DNA from: Bacteroidales bacterium
GTDB taxonomy: Bacteria > Bacteroidota > Bacteroidia > Bacteroidales > Bacteroidaceae
Reading direction: 5' to 3'
NCBI GenBank assembly: GCA_015060965.1
Contig: SUXN01000004.1
Coordinates: 41,470 to 105,469, forward strand
DNA length: 64,000 bases
Shown here: positions 1 to 8,468 of the stretch, piece after piece
Position numbering within the stretch: position 1 is the first letter of the stretch
Layout: each line of letters opens with the position of its first letter
Program-made: the position numbers and the translations under genes
The notes under the pieces: generated by a model
Databases searched by the model: none
What the model was told of the DNA's origin: nothing
What the model saw: only the letters and a program-made list of their open reading frames with translations

Positions 1-1401
1 GGCAACAGGATAGGCCTATACCACTCCAAGTTCTCCGATGCCGAGAGGGTGGAAATATGGAAAAAGCAGCTCAGCGACGAACCGTACGACATCATATTGG
101 GCGTGCGCTCTTCGGTATTCCTGCCATTCAAGAATTTGGGGTTGGTGATTGTTGATGAGGAGCACGAGAACAGCTACAAGCAACAGGAGCCGGCACCACG
201 CTACAACGCCCGCAACGCGGCTATTGTGCTTGCATCGCAGTTCAGCGCCAAAACCCTGCTGGGCACGGCTACACCTTCGGTCGAGAGCTACTACAACGCT
301 GTGACCGGCAAATATGCCCTTGTGAGCCTTACCACAAGACACCGCTCAATAAAGATGCCGCATATTGAGGTGGTGGATATGCAGGAGCACCAGCGCCGCA
401 AGCTCGTTACAGGAGCCTTTTCCGACCCACTTGTAGAGGCTATGAGCGACGCGCTCAAGAACGGACAGCAGATAATACTGTTCCAGAACCGCCGCGGATA
501 TGCTCCGTTGATGGAGTGCAAGACCTGCGGTTGGGTACCCAAATGCAAGCACTGCGACGTGAGCCTGACCCTGCACAAGAGCGCGGGCAAACTCACCTGC
601 CACTACTGCGGCTATACAATCCCGGCCCCCGTACACTGTCCCAACTGCGAAGAGAGAAACTTCATAAACCTTGGTTACGGCACAGAGAAGATTGAAGATG
701 ACCTGCACAACCTCTTTCCCGAAGCGCGTATCGAGCGTATGGACCTTGATACCACCCGAACAAGGAACGCATACGAGAAAATCATATCGGACTTCCAGCA
801 GGGCAAGACCGATATCCTCATCGGCACACAGATGGTCTCAAAAGGACTTGATTTTGACAACGTGGCCGTTGTAGGCATCATTAACGCCGATACCCTAATG
901 AACTACCCCGACTTCCGCGCAACGGAACGTGCCTTCCAGCTGATGGCACAGGTTGCCGGACGTGCAGGTCGCAAGAGCGGACAAGGCAAGGTCTTTCTGC
1001 AGACAAAGATGACCGATGCTCCGGTAATTCCCATGATTGTGGGCAACGACTACGCTGCATTCTATGACCAGCAGATTGGCGAACGTATGCTTTTCCATTA
1101 TCCTCCTTTTTACCGGTTGGTTTACATATATATGAAGCACCGCGACGTGCAGGTCCTTGAAGAGTTCTCCACAATCATCGGCAGGCGTATGCGCGAGATA
1201 TTCGATGACCGCATACTGGGCCCTGACTTGCCACCGGTAGCAAGGATAAAACAACAGTACATACGCCGCATTGTGCTCAAGGTCGAGAGCAGCCTCTCGC
1301 AATACAAGATAAACGAAGTATTGCACAATCTGCAGCTTGCCTATTGTGGAGAGCCACGATACCGTGCCGTAACGATGTATTACGACATTGACCCGATGTA
1401 A
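1..1401 (+). CDS. priA: Primosomal protein N' (PriA helicase), 5'-truncated by the window edge
   Basis: The frame is open from base 1, so the start lies upstream; the visible 466 codons are the helicase half. PriA is the 3'-5' DNA helicase that reloads the replisome at stalled forks. Visible signatures are the DEEH Walker B box (VDEEHENSYK), the GTATPS motif III, a zinc-binding region with four CxxC pairs (CKTCGW, CKHCD, CHYCG, CPNCE) inserted in the helicase core, the GTQM-SKG-DF segment, and the motif VI region (QVAGRAGR). The ATG at 49 is internal, because the codons before it read as normal PriA sequence without a stop. The gene ends 133 bp before the next one. Confidence 0.97.
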   Translation, partial: GNRIGLYHSKFSDAERVEIWKKQLSDEPYDIILGVRSSVFLPFKNLGLVIVDEEHENSYKQQEPAPRYNARNAAIVLASQFSAKTLLGTATPSVESYYNAVTGKYALVSLTTRHRSIKMPHIEVVDMQEHQRRKLVTGAFSDPLVEAMSDALKNGQQIILFQNRRGYAPLMECKTCGWVPKCKHCDVSLTLHKSAGKLTCHYCGYTIPAPVHCPNCEERNFINLGYGTEKIEDDLHNLFPEARIERMDLDTTRTRNAYEKIISDFQQGKTDILIGTQMVSKGLDFDNVAVVGIINADTLMNYPDFRATERAFQLMAQVAGRAGRKSGQGKVFLQTKMTDAPVIPMIVGNDYAAFYDQQIGERMLFHYPPFYRLVYIYMKHRDVQVLEEFSTIIGRRMREIFDDRILGPDLPPVARIKQQYIRRIVLKVESSLSQYKINEVLHNLQLAYCGEPRYRAVTMYYDIDPM

Positions 1402-1443
1402 ACAAATCCATTGGAACTGTTTTTTGTTTTTTGACACTAATAT

Positions 1444-1475
1444 TTTGTCCATGTCCTATATATTAGGTAAATTTG
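1444..1475 (+). promoter_or_regulatory. Bacteroidota-type promoter for the DUF2723 operon
   Basis: A TTTG at 1444-1447 lies 20 bp upstream of TAAATTTG at 1468-1475. This matches the Bacteroides housekeeping consensus (TTTG, 19-21 bp, TAnnTTTG). It predicts a transcript start near 1482 and a leader of about 50 nt before the ATG at 1535. There is no Shine-Dalgarno sequence, as is usual in this phylum. Confidence 0.6.
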
Positions 1476-1534
1476 CGCGTTTTTAGGGGTTCTATGCAAC
1501 CGCGCGACAGAGAAAAACAAAATATTATATCATA

Positions 1535-4500
1535 ATGAAACAATTCAAATTATTGAACAACACGCTCGGATGGCTCACGTTCATCATTGCAGCATTCACA
1601 TACTGCATCACCGTTGAGCCTACCGCGAGTTTCTGGGACTGCCCGGAGTTTATCCTTTCAGGAAACAAATTGGAGGTAGGACACCCACCCGGTGCACCGT
1701 TCTTCATGCTCACAGCAAACTTCTTCTCATTGTTTGCCGAGCCCGACACGGTTGCATATATGGTCAACATCATGTCGGCCATACTCAGTGCCGGCGGAAT
1801 ACTGTTCCTTTTCTGGAGCATCACCCACCTTGTACGTAAGCTCGTTGTGGGCAACAGCCAGGAGATGAGCAAGGCACAGATGGTTACAATCCTGGCATCG
1901 GGACTTGTCGGTGCGCTTGCATACACATGGAGCGACACCTATTGGTTCAGTGCCGTAGAGGGAGAGGTATACGGATACTCTTCTCTGTTCACCGCAGTGG
2001 TGTTCTGGCTTATCCTCAAATGGGAGGACAATGCAGACTCACCGCACAGTGACCGCTGGCTCATTCTCATCGCTTATCTTGTGGGCCTTTCTATCGGCGT
2101 CCACCTCCTGAACCTTCTCTGTATTCCGGCTATCGTGCTGGTAATGTACTACAAGAAGTTCCCCGACAAGAGCAACAAATATACACTGTTGGCGCTGATT
2201 ATTTCAGCCGCTTTGGTTGCTGTCGTGCTCTACGGCGTGGTGCCTGGTGTCGTAAAGGTAGGCGGCTGGTTCGAGCTGCTGTTCGTGAACGTACTCGGCA
2301 TGACGTTCAATACTGGTCTTTATGTCTACCTTATAGTACTCTTCGGTGTACTCGCTGCCGGAATATACTATACAGAGAAGTTCGGTGAACAGACCGACAA
2401 GACACAGAAGATTGTCACAATGCTGTTCATTGCCACCGTTGCACTATTAGGTATTCCGTTCTACGGACACAACGTGCTGATGAGCATTGTCATCGGTGCC
2501 GTGGTCATTGCATTGCTCTATTACGCAGCAAGACTCAAGGACAATACGAGGAAATTCTTTGTCAGTTTCAGGGCCTTCAACACAGCGTTCCTGTGTATGC
2601 TGTTCATCATGATTGGCTACTCATCGTATGCACTCATCGTGATACGTTCCGCAGCCAACACACCAATGGACCAGAACTCTCCCGAGGACATCTTTACCCT
2701 GGGTACATATCTTAACCGCGAACAGTACGGTACACGTCCGCTCTTCTACGGACAGAGCTACAGTTCAGAGGTTCTCCGCGACAAGGACGGCAAACCCGTA
2801 GAAGTTGCTACCAGCCCCGTTTACATACGTAAAGACGGCAAATATGAGATTTCGGAGTACAACACTGATTATCAGTTCGCACAGAACATGCTGTTCCCGC
2901 GTATGTGGAGTTCACACCACAAGAACTATTATGAAAGCTGGACAGGACGCATAAAGAACACCGTTCCGTCACAAGATGGCCGTGGCAGGGTCACAATGCC
3001 CACACAACTCAACAACCTGACATTCTTCATCAACTACCAGGTGAACCACATGTACTGGAGATACTTCATGTGGAACTTCGTAGGACGCCAGAATGATGTC
3101 CAGAGTCACGGCGAGGCCGAGCACGGAAACTGGATTACAGGTATCAAGTTCCTTGACGAGATACGTCTTGGCGACCTTGACAAGCTACCCGAAGCACTTA
3201 CGGAGAACAAGGGCCGCAACGTATTCTTTGCACTGCCGCTGTTCCTTGGAATTCTGGGTATCGCATGGCAGCTGAAGAAAGGCAAGGAGGGCAAGAGACA
3301 GTGCTTCATCGTGGGTATGCTGTTCTTCATGACAGGTCTTGCCATCGTGCTCTACCTGAACCAGACACCTATGCAGCCACGCGAACGTGACTATGCATAC
3401 GCCGGTTCATTCTATGCCTTTGCCATCTGGATTGGCATGGGCGTGGCTGCAATAATACACTTTATTCAGCAGCGTATGAAGAAAGAGAGCCTGCCGCTCA
3501 ACATCGCCGTATCGGTAGTGTGTCTTCTCGTTCCCGTGCAGATGGTATCACAGACCTGGGACGACCATGACCGCAGAGGACGTTATGCTTGCCGCGACTT
3601 CGGCCAGAACTACCTGAATTCGCTGCCCGACAACAGCTATCCGATAATCTTTACCTGCGGTGACAATGACACCTTCCCGTTGTGGTACAATCAGGAGGTT
3701 GAGGGTGTGCGTACCGATACACGTGTATGCAACCTCTCATACATACAGGCCGACTGGTACATTGACCAGATGAGGCGCCCCGCATACGAGTCACCTTCAC
3801 TGCCGATATCATGGGAACGTGACGATTACATTGGAAATACAAACCAGGTAATCTACATCATCCCAGAGGTAGGAACAAAGCATATCAAGGACTTCCTTGC
3901 AAAGCACCCCGAGAAGGCGGAACTTATAGGCAATGTCCACGATGTAAAGAACATAACCAAGTACTGGATTGCCGGAGCAAACGACAAAGAGAAGTCACCG
4001 GAGCGCAAGGTTGTAGAGGAGATTATCGAGTACATCAAGCCTAAGATGATCAAGGATGGTGAGCGCCTGATAAGCCAGGGCCGCAGCGACTTCAACAACC
4101 CCAACCTCTCTGACGAGGGTATGGAACTTGCAGAGTACAGGGTAATGTACGGCGACCTTATTGTAAGAATTGCCCGAGATCTGACCCCTTCATCAGCAGT
4201 ACTGCCTACCGGCAAGTTACAGATACCTATTGATGCCGAGGCTGTAAAGCGTTCCGGAATGAAGATCCCGAAGATCTATTCTCAGGGCATCGGAATGCCT
4301 GAATTTATGGAGATTGACATGTCAGGCGTAAATGCAGTATACCGCCACGAGATGCTTATCTTCGATATGCTTGCAAACGCCAACTGGGAGCGTCCCATCT
4401 ATGTGGCTATCACCGTGGGCACCGACAACTATCCCGAGGTACTTCAGGACTACTTTGTACTTGAGGGTCTATCATACAGAATCACACCTTTCAACTGGAC

Positions 4501-5194
4501 CAGCATCTGCCGCGCATCCAACGAGATTGGCCTGTACGACTCACCTGTAGACACCGAGAAGTTCTATGACAACGTCGTCAGCCGTTTCAAGTGGGGTGGT
4601 GTGAAGGAGAACAAGGATTATTATGCCGACGAGACAATCCGCCGTATGATAACCACTCACCGCACACAGATAGCTACACTGGCACAAAATATGCACAACG
4701 ACATAATCGTTGCCGGAGATACCCCCGAGGAGCAGCAGAAGAAGAAAGAGATAACCGAGAAGATAATAACACTGCTCGAGAAATGGTATGCAGAGTTCCC
4801 CGGTGGGATTGTCGTATATGACACAATGCGTGACGGCACTGTTGAGGTTGCCAAGATATACAAGATGCTGCTTGAGGAACAGAAGGAACTGGAAGGTACA
4901 AGTTACTTCTTAGGCAACGACACACTCGACCTTCTCCAGCAGCGCAGTGTTGAGCTTGCCGCAGCTGTCATCAAGAACGAGTACGAGTATCTCAAGTGGA
5001 ACAGTTCACGCAAGCCAAGGGAGAGAAGCAAGCAGATTGAAGATCATCGTATGAAGATTCTGATGGACGGTGTACATGTAATGCTCTCCGATACAGAAGA
5101 AGAGGTGGCAAGAGGCTATTTCGACAAATATGTGGGTTACTCTCTTGAGGAGGTATATAACGAGCTTATAAAACACGAGAGCAGAAAACAATAA
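1535..5194 (+). CDS. DUF2723 (TMEM260-like) giant polytopic membrane protein, 1219 aa
   Basis: The N-terminal block shows the family hallmark WDCPEFILSGNKLEVGHPPG, followed by about a dozen hydrophobic segments up to roughly residue 690, and then a long soluble C-terminal region. DUF2723 proteins resemble GT-C type membrane glycosyltransferases: an acidic motif in the first luminal or periplasmic loop, then many helices. The eukaryotic relative TMEM260 is a protein O-mannosyltransferase. A role in periplasmic glycosylation is therefore plausible here but not shown by the sequence. The soluble tail may be a substrate- or acceptor-binding domain. The gene leads an operon with a polysaccharide deacetylase and queG. 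Its TAA stop overlaps the next gene's Shine-Dalgarno sequence. Confidence 0.9.
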   Translation: MKQFKLLNNTLGWLTFIIAAFTYCITVEPTASFWDCPEFILSGNKLEVGHPPGAPFFMLTANFFSLFAEPDTVAYMVNIMSAILSAGGILFLFWSITHLVRKLVVGNSQEMSKAQMVTILASGLVGALAYTWSDTYWFSAVEGEVYGYSSLFTAVVFWLILKWEDNADSPHSDRWLILIAYLVGLSIGVHLLNLLCIPAIVLVMYYKKFPDKSNKYTLLALIISAALVAVVLYGVVPGVVKVGGWFELLFVNVLGMTFNTGLYVYLIVLFGVLAAGIYYTEKFGEQTDKTQKIVTMLFIATVALLGIPFYGHNVLMSIVIGAVVIALLYYAARLKDNTRKFFVSFRAFNTAFLCMLFIMIGYSSYALIVIRSAANTPMDQNSPEDIFTLGTYLNREQYGTRPLFYGQSYSSEVLRDKDGKPVEVATSPVYIRKDGKYEISEYNTDYQFAQNMLFPRMWSSHHKNYYESWTGRIKNTVPSQDGRGRVTMPTQLNNLTFFINYQVNHMYWRYFMWNFVGRQNDVQSHGEAEHGNWITGIKFLDEIRLGDLDKLPEALTENKGRNVFFALPLFLGILGIAWQLKKGKEGKRQCFIVGMLFFMTGLAIVLYLNQTPMQPRERDYAYAGSFYAFAIWIGMGVAAIIHFIQQRMKKESLPLNIAVSVVCLLVPVQMVSQTWDDHDRRGRYACRDFGQNYLNSLPDNSYPIIFTCGDNDTFPLWYNQEVEGVRTDTRVCNLSYIQADWYIDQMRRPAYESPSLPISWERDDYIGNTNQVIYIIPEVGTKHIKDFLAKHPEKAELIGNVHDVKNITKYWIAGANDKEKSPERKVVEEIIEYIKPKMIKDGERLISQGRSDFNNPNLSDEGMELAEYRVMYGDLIVRIARDLTPSSAVLPTGKLQIPIDAEAVKRSGMKIPKIYSQGIGMPEFMEIDMSGVNAVYRHEMLIFDMLANANWERPIYVAITVGTDNYPEVLQDYFVLEGLSYRITPFNWTSICRASNEIGLYDSPVDTEKFYDNVVSRFKWGGVKENKDYYADETIRRMITTHRTQIATLAQNMHNDIIVAGDTPEEQQKKKEITEKIITLLEKWYAEFPGGIVVYDTMRDGTVEVAKIYKMLLEEQKELEGTSYFLGNDTLDLLQQRSVELAAAVIKNEYEYLKWNSSRKPRERSKQIEDHRMKILMDGVHVMLSDTEEEVARGYFDKYVGYSLEEVYNELIKHESRKQ

Positions 5195-5199
5195 GGAGG
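5193..5199 (+). promoter_or_regulatory. Strong Shine-Dalgarno sequence before the deacetylase
   Basis: AAGGAGG begins inside the TAA stop of the upstream gene and ends 4 nt before the ATG at 5204. Full anti-SD matches are rare in Bacteroidota, so this one fixes the start and suggests tight coupling to the upstream gene. Confidence 0.55.
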
Positions 5200-5203
5200 C
5201 GAT

Positions 5204-5815
5204 ATGTTTATAGAACAGGTACCCGACTTTTTCCGCAACCTCTACCCAAAGGCGTTGTGGCGTATGAACCCCGACGAGAGGGCCATTTACCTGACCTTCG
5301 ACGACGGGCCCATACCCGTGATAACACCTTGGGTGGTGGACCTGCTGGGACGTTACGGCATTAAGGCAACGTTCTTTATGGTAGGTGACAACGTGCACAA
5401 GTTCCCGCAGGAATTCATGCAGGTTGTGGAGAGCGGACACCGGGTGGGCAACCACACCTACAACCACCTCAAAGGGCTCTTCTCAAGAACAAAGGATTAT
5501 GTAGAGAACGTTGACCAGGCCGATGCCTTCATACACAGCAACCTGTTCCGTCCACCGCACGGGATACTGCGTCGCAGGCAGTATGAAGAGCTGAGCAAAC
5601 GCTACCAGTTTGTGATGTGGGACCTTGTGACACGCGACTACAGTTTCCGCCTCTACGGTGAGGACGTGCTCGCCAATGTAAAGAGGTACACACGCAACGG
5701 CTCTATCGTCACCTTCCATGACTCGATGCGTTCGGAGACCAATCTCAGGTATGCCCTGCCCCGCGCCATTGACTGGTGGCTCAAGGAGGGTTACACCTTT
5801 AAAGTCTTTGAGTGA
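5204..5815 (+). CDS. Polysaccharide deacetylase (NodB / CE4 family), 203 aa
   Basis: The protein is a single NodB-homology domain. Motif 1 is TFDDGP (catalytic base and metal Asp), motif 2 is GNHTYNHL (HxxxH-type metal ligands), motif 3 is RPPHG, motif 4 is the WDLVTRDY region, and motif 5 is IVTFHDS. The family removes N- or O-acetyl groups from peptidoglycan or other glycans using a divalent metal. No signal peptide or membrane helix is evident, so its location is uncertain, although the partner upstream is a membrane protein. It sits 9 bp after the DUF2723 gene and overlaps queG by one base (TGATG). The substrate cannot be told from sequence. Confidence 0.92.
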   Translation: MFIEQVPDFFRNLYPKALWRMNPDERAIYLTFDDGPIPVITPWVVDLLGRYGIKATFFMVGDNVHKFPQEFMQVVESGHRVGNHTYNHLKGLFSRTKDYVENVDQADAFIHSNLFRPPHGILRRRQYEELSKRYQFVMWDLVTRDYSFRLYGEDVLANVKRYTRNGSIVTFHDSMRSETNLRYALPRAIDWWLKEGYTFKVFE

Positions 5816-6735
5816 TGACAAAGAGCGAACTCACACAATATATCAAAGCCGAGGCACTACGTCTCGGCTTTGACGTATGTGGCATTGCAAAGGCAGAGGC
5901 AGTGGAGAGTTCAACTGCCGGGTCCTGTGACCTTTGGGTAAAAGATGGATACAACGGCACAATGGGATATCTCGAACGTAACTGCGATAAACGTTACAAC
6001 CCCACATTGCTTGTTGAGGGATGCAGAAGCATCATCGTCGTTGCCTTGAACTATGCCCCGTCACAGGCAATTGAGGGCATTTCACACTATGCACAAGGAG
6101 AAGACTACCATAAAGCAGTGAAGGAGAGATTATTCTTGCTGCTGAAAAGCATAAACGGGAAAGTGCCATGCAACGGACGTCCGTTCTGCGACTCCGCCCC
6201 CGTACTTGAGCGCTATTGGGCAGTACAGGCAGGATTGGGGTGGATAGGGCGCAACCATCAGCTTATTATACCACAAAAAGGCTCATATTTCTTCTTGGGC
6301 GAATTGCTTATAGATGCAGAACTTGATTATGACAGACCATTTGAGCAGAACCATTGCGGAGAGTGCAGACGTTGCATTGAAAACTGCCCGACAGGTGCAT
6401 TGGATGAGCATTGCTTTGATGCACGCAAGTGTCTGTCGTACCTGACAATAGAACATCGTGGTGAATTGCCCGAAAACATCGGTGAAAAGATGGGAAATTG
6501 CTTCTACGGATGCGACCGTTGCCAGATAGCTTGCCCACACAACAGATTCGCGAAGCCGAACAGCACACCGGAACTGCAACCCAAGCCCGAACTGCTGATG
6601 ATGACAACCGAGCGCTGGCGTTCACTCACCAAAGAGGAATACGACAGGCTATTCAAGAAAAGCGCTGTAGAACGCTGTGGATATGAACAACTCATGCGCA
6701 ACATCAAAGAATGCAAGAAAAATTTTAAGAAGTAG
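5815..6735 (+). CDS. queG: Epoxyqueuosine reductase QueG, 306 aa
   Basis: QueG carries out the last step of queuosine biosynthesis, reducing epoxyqueuosine to queuosine in tRNA with a cobalamin cofactor and two [4Fe-4S] clusters. The N-terminal part carries the family signatures PVLERYWAVQAGLGWIGRN and YFFLGELL. The ferredoxin-like half has CGECRRCIENCPTGAL and CDRCQIACPHN, giving eight cluster cysteines. The ATG at 5815 overlaps the previous stop (TGATG). An in-frame GTG three bases earlier is less likely. Its operon partners act on glycans and have no obvious link to tRNA modification. Confidence 0.95.
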   Translation: MTKSELTQYIKAEALRLGFDVCGIAKAEAVESSTAGSCDLWVKDGYNGTMGYLERNCDKRYNPTLLVEGCRSIIVVALNYAPSQAIEGISHYAQGEDYHKAVKERLFLLLKSINGKVPCNGRPFCDSAPVLERYWAVQAGLGWIGRNHQLIIPQKGSYFFLGELLIDAELDYDRPFEQNHCGECRRCIENCPTGALDEHCFDARKCLSYLTIEHRGELPENIGEKMGNCFYGCDRCQIACPHNRFAKPNSTPELQPKPELLMMTTERWRSLTKEEYDRLFKKSAVERCGYEQLMRNIKECKKNFKK

Positions 6736-6841
6736 ACGAAAAGATGGAGTTCAAGGCTTGCGCAGCCTTAAAAACCGGAGTTTACTGAGGATAAATGAGG
6801 ATTTTTGAGGCCAGCATAACGCAGAAATCCGCTTTTTAGTC
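6735..6841. repeat. Small inverted-repeat element, copy A (between queG and dacB 3' ends)
   Basis: The element begins at the last base of the queG stop and ends 7 bp before the dacB stop. The ends are imperfect inverted repeats (GACGAAAAG on the left; the right end read on the minus strand is GACTAAAAAG). Inside is a short hairpin, AAGGCTTGCGCAGCCTT, and an AT-rich block. A related copy lies at 26219-26406, also next to the 3' end of a minus-strand gene. It may act as a transcript terminator or be a small mobile element. Confidence 0.5.
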
Positions 6842-6848
6842 GTTTATT

Positions 6849-8213
6849 TCACCTGCATATTGCCTCTAACACCCTATCCTGCCATTTACGCACTGTCGAA
6901 GCCTTCTGCAAACCACCGTTGAGCATGACAAAGGCATATAGATGTCCGTCGGCAGCCTGGGCATAGCCTGCAAGGGTACAGACACCTTTTACCGTTCCTG
7001 TCTTTGCACGTACCTTCTTATATGCAGCCGTTCCTTTCGTACGGTTCTGCATGGTACCCGAGATACCCGACTGCGGCAGATGAGAATAGAAAACATCAAA
7101 TAGAGCACTGTTTTTGTGGGCATATCTCAACGCACGCAAGATGATATCGGCCGTCAGATAATCATAGACCGAAAGCCCCGAGCCGTCGGCAACGGAAAAA
7201 TCCCCTGTCACTCCAAGATTATCCTTTACAAAGGAAGTTACCACATCACATCCCTGCGACATTGAGACAGGAGAGATATTCTCCTGGGCGGCAAGGTGAT
7301 ATAGGAGCGCCTCGGCACAGAGATTATCGCTCTCCATAAGAGCCTCATCGACCACTGCAACAACAGGACGGTTGTTGACAAAGAGCAGCTCCGCGTCGCA
7401 TGGGACGGGCCCGAATGCGACATTATTCACCGTCACTCCACGCAGGGCAAGCTTCTCAAGCAGCACAGCGATGAAGAAATCGGCCGACTTGTACATATTA
7501 AGACTCTCCTTGTAGCGTTTGGTGCAGTTGCCTCTGATGCGTATTGTGTTGCTGTCCTCGAGCCAGTCGCGCAGCACCGTCAGTTTCCCTGCCGACGGAT
7601 CATTGCTCACAGCCTCGTTCACGACAGTGTAGAAGGCCGACTCGGGGGTTACCTTATATGCAGGGGGCTCACCCTTTGCACCGGGCCACACCACAACCTC
7701 CACCTCGCCGCGGCAGAGCATCAGCGGTGACAGATAAGGCTGATAGCCATAAGGATTATCGTCCCACAGCCAACCATTGCCCCAATAGAGCGAATCGCTG
7801 AATGAGCAATCGGCAAAGAGAGTATCAATGACCATACCCTGCTCTACCCTGTTTGCCATACGCATTGCATCGGTGTCACTGAAAAGGGGGTCCATACGCC
7901 CCTTTACAAAAAGGTTGCAGACAGAGTCATTACGTTTTTCAAAAAGTTCAGTATCAAAGGTATACTCACTGCCCAAGCGGTCAAGAGCCACAACAGAGGT
8001 CAGCACTTTCTGCACCGATGCCGGACGCACCAGTTTCTGCGCACGGTGACTGTAAAGGAGAGTGTCGGCCGTGAGGTCATACACCATAAGCGACACGTCA
8101 CCCGTATCAAAAAGTTTGTCGGCAAGCAGTGCGTCAAGCGACTTGTCAAGAGGCTGTTGGGCACGCGCTGCCAACATCAGCGGAAAAAGCAATAGCAGTA
8201 TTATGGTTCTCAT
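6849..8213 (-). CDS. dacB: D-alanyl-D-alanine carboxypeptidase/endopeptidase (PBP4-type, DacB), 454 aa
   Basis: This is a periplasmic class C penicillin-binding protein that trims or cleaves peptidoglycan cross-links. The start at 8213 gives a clean signal peptide (MRTIILLLLFPLML, cleaved near ARAQ). A longer frame to 8324 would add a non-signal extension and is rejected. Catalytic motifs are all present: SVQK (nucleophile Ser plus Lys), SDN in ESDNLCAEAL, and KTGTVKG. The DGSGLS motif is also present. It is transcribed away from nadB and converges on queG across a small repeat element. Confidence 0.95.
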   Translation of the reverse strand: MRTIILLLLFPLMLAARAQQPLDKSLDALLADKLFDTGDVSLMVYDLTADTLLYSHRAQKLVRPASVQKVLTSVVALDRLGSEYTFDTELFEKRNDSVCNLFVKGRMDPLFSDTDAMRMANRVEQGMVIDTLFADCSFSDSLYWGNGWLWDDNPYGYQPYLSPLMLCRGEVEVVVWPGAKGEPPAYKVTPESAFYTVVNEAVSNDPSAGKLTVLRDWLEDSNTIRIRGNCTKRYKESLNMYKSADFFIAVLLEKLALRGVTVNNVAFGPVPCDAELLFVNNRPVVAVVDEALMESDNLCAEALLYHLAAQENISPVSMSQGCDVVTSFVKDNLGVTGDFSVADGSGLSVYDYLTADIILRALRYAHKNSALFDVFYSHLPQSGISGTMQNRTKGTAAYKKVRAKTGTVKGVCTLAGYAQAADGHLYAFVMLNGGLQKASTVRKWQDRVLEAICR

Positions 8214-8375
8214 CAGTGTCTTTATTTTTTGTAAAACTACAGATATTTTGCGAAATATCGGCGTTGGAGAGTGTGATATTATATTTTTTTGTAATTTTAC
8301 CGCCAAAGAAAAGGGCGACCGCATTGAGCCTGATAACCGTCAAATAAAGTGTAAACATAACCTGCACCACGCTCC

Positions 8376-8410
8376 TGTCATTCTGAGTACAACGAAGAAT
8401 CTCGTATAGT
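8376..8410. repeat. Half-unit of the GTCATTCTGAG dispersed repeat
   Basis: The sequence GTCATTCTGAG followed by ACGAAGAATCTC matches the left arm of the repeat seen many times in this window. The matching right arm (GAGAT...GGGATGACA) is missing here. It lies in the 255-bp divergent spacer between dacB and nadB, which holds no gene and no clear promoter match. Confidence 0.5.
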
Positions 8411-8468
8411 GCAATTGTCATTACACTTCATTAAGACCCAACCTCGCCCAAGAAAATATATTAGTCAC

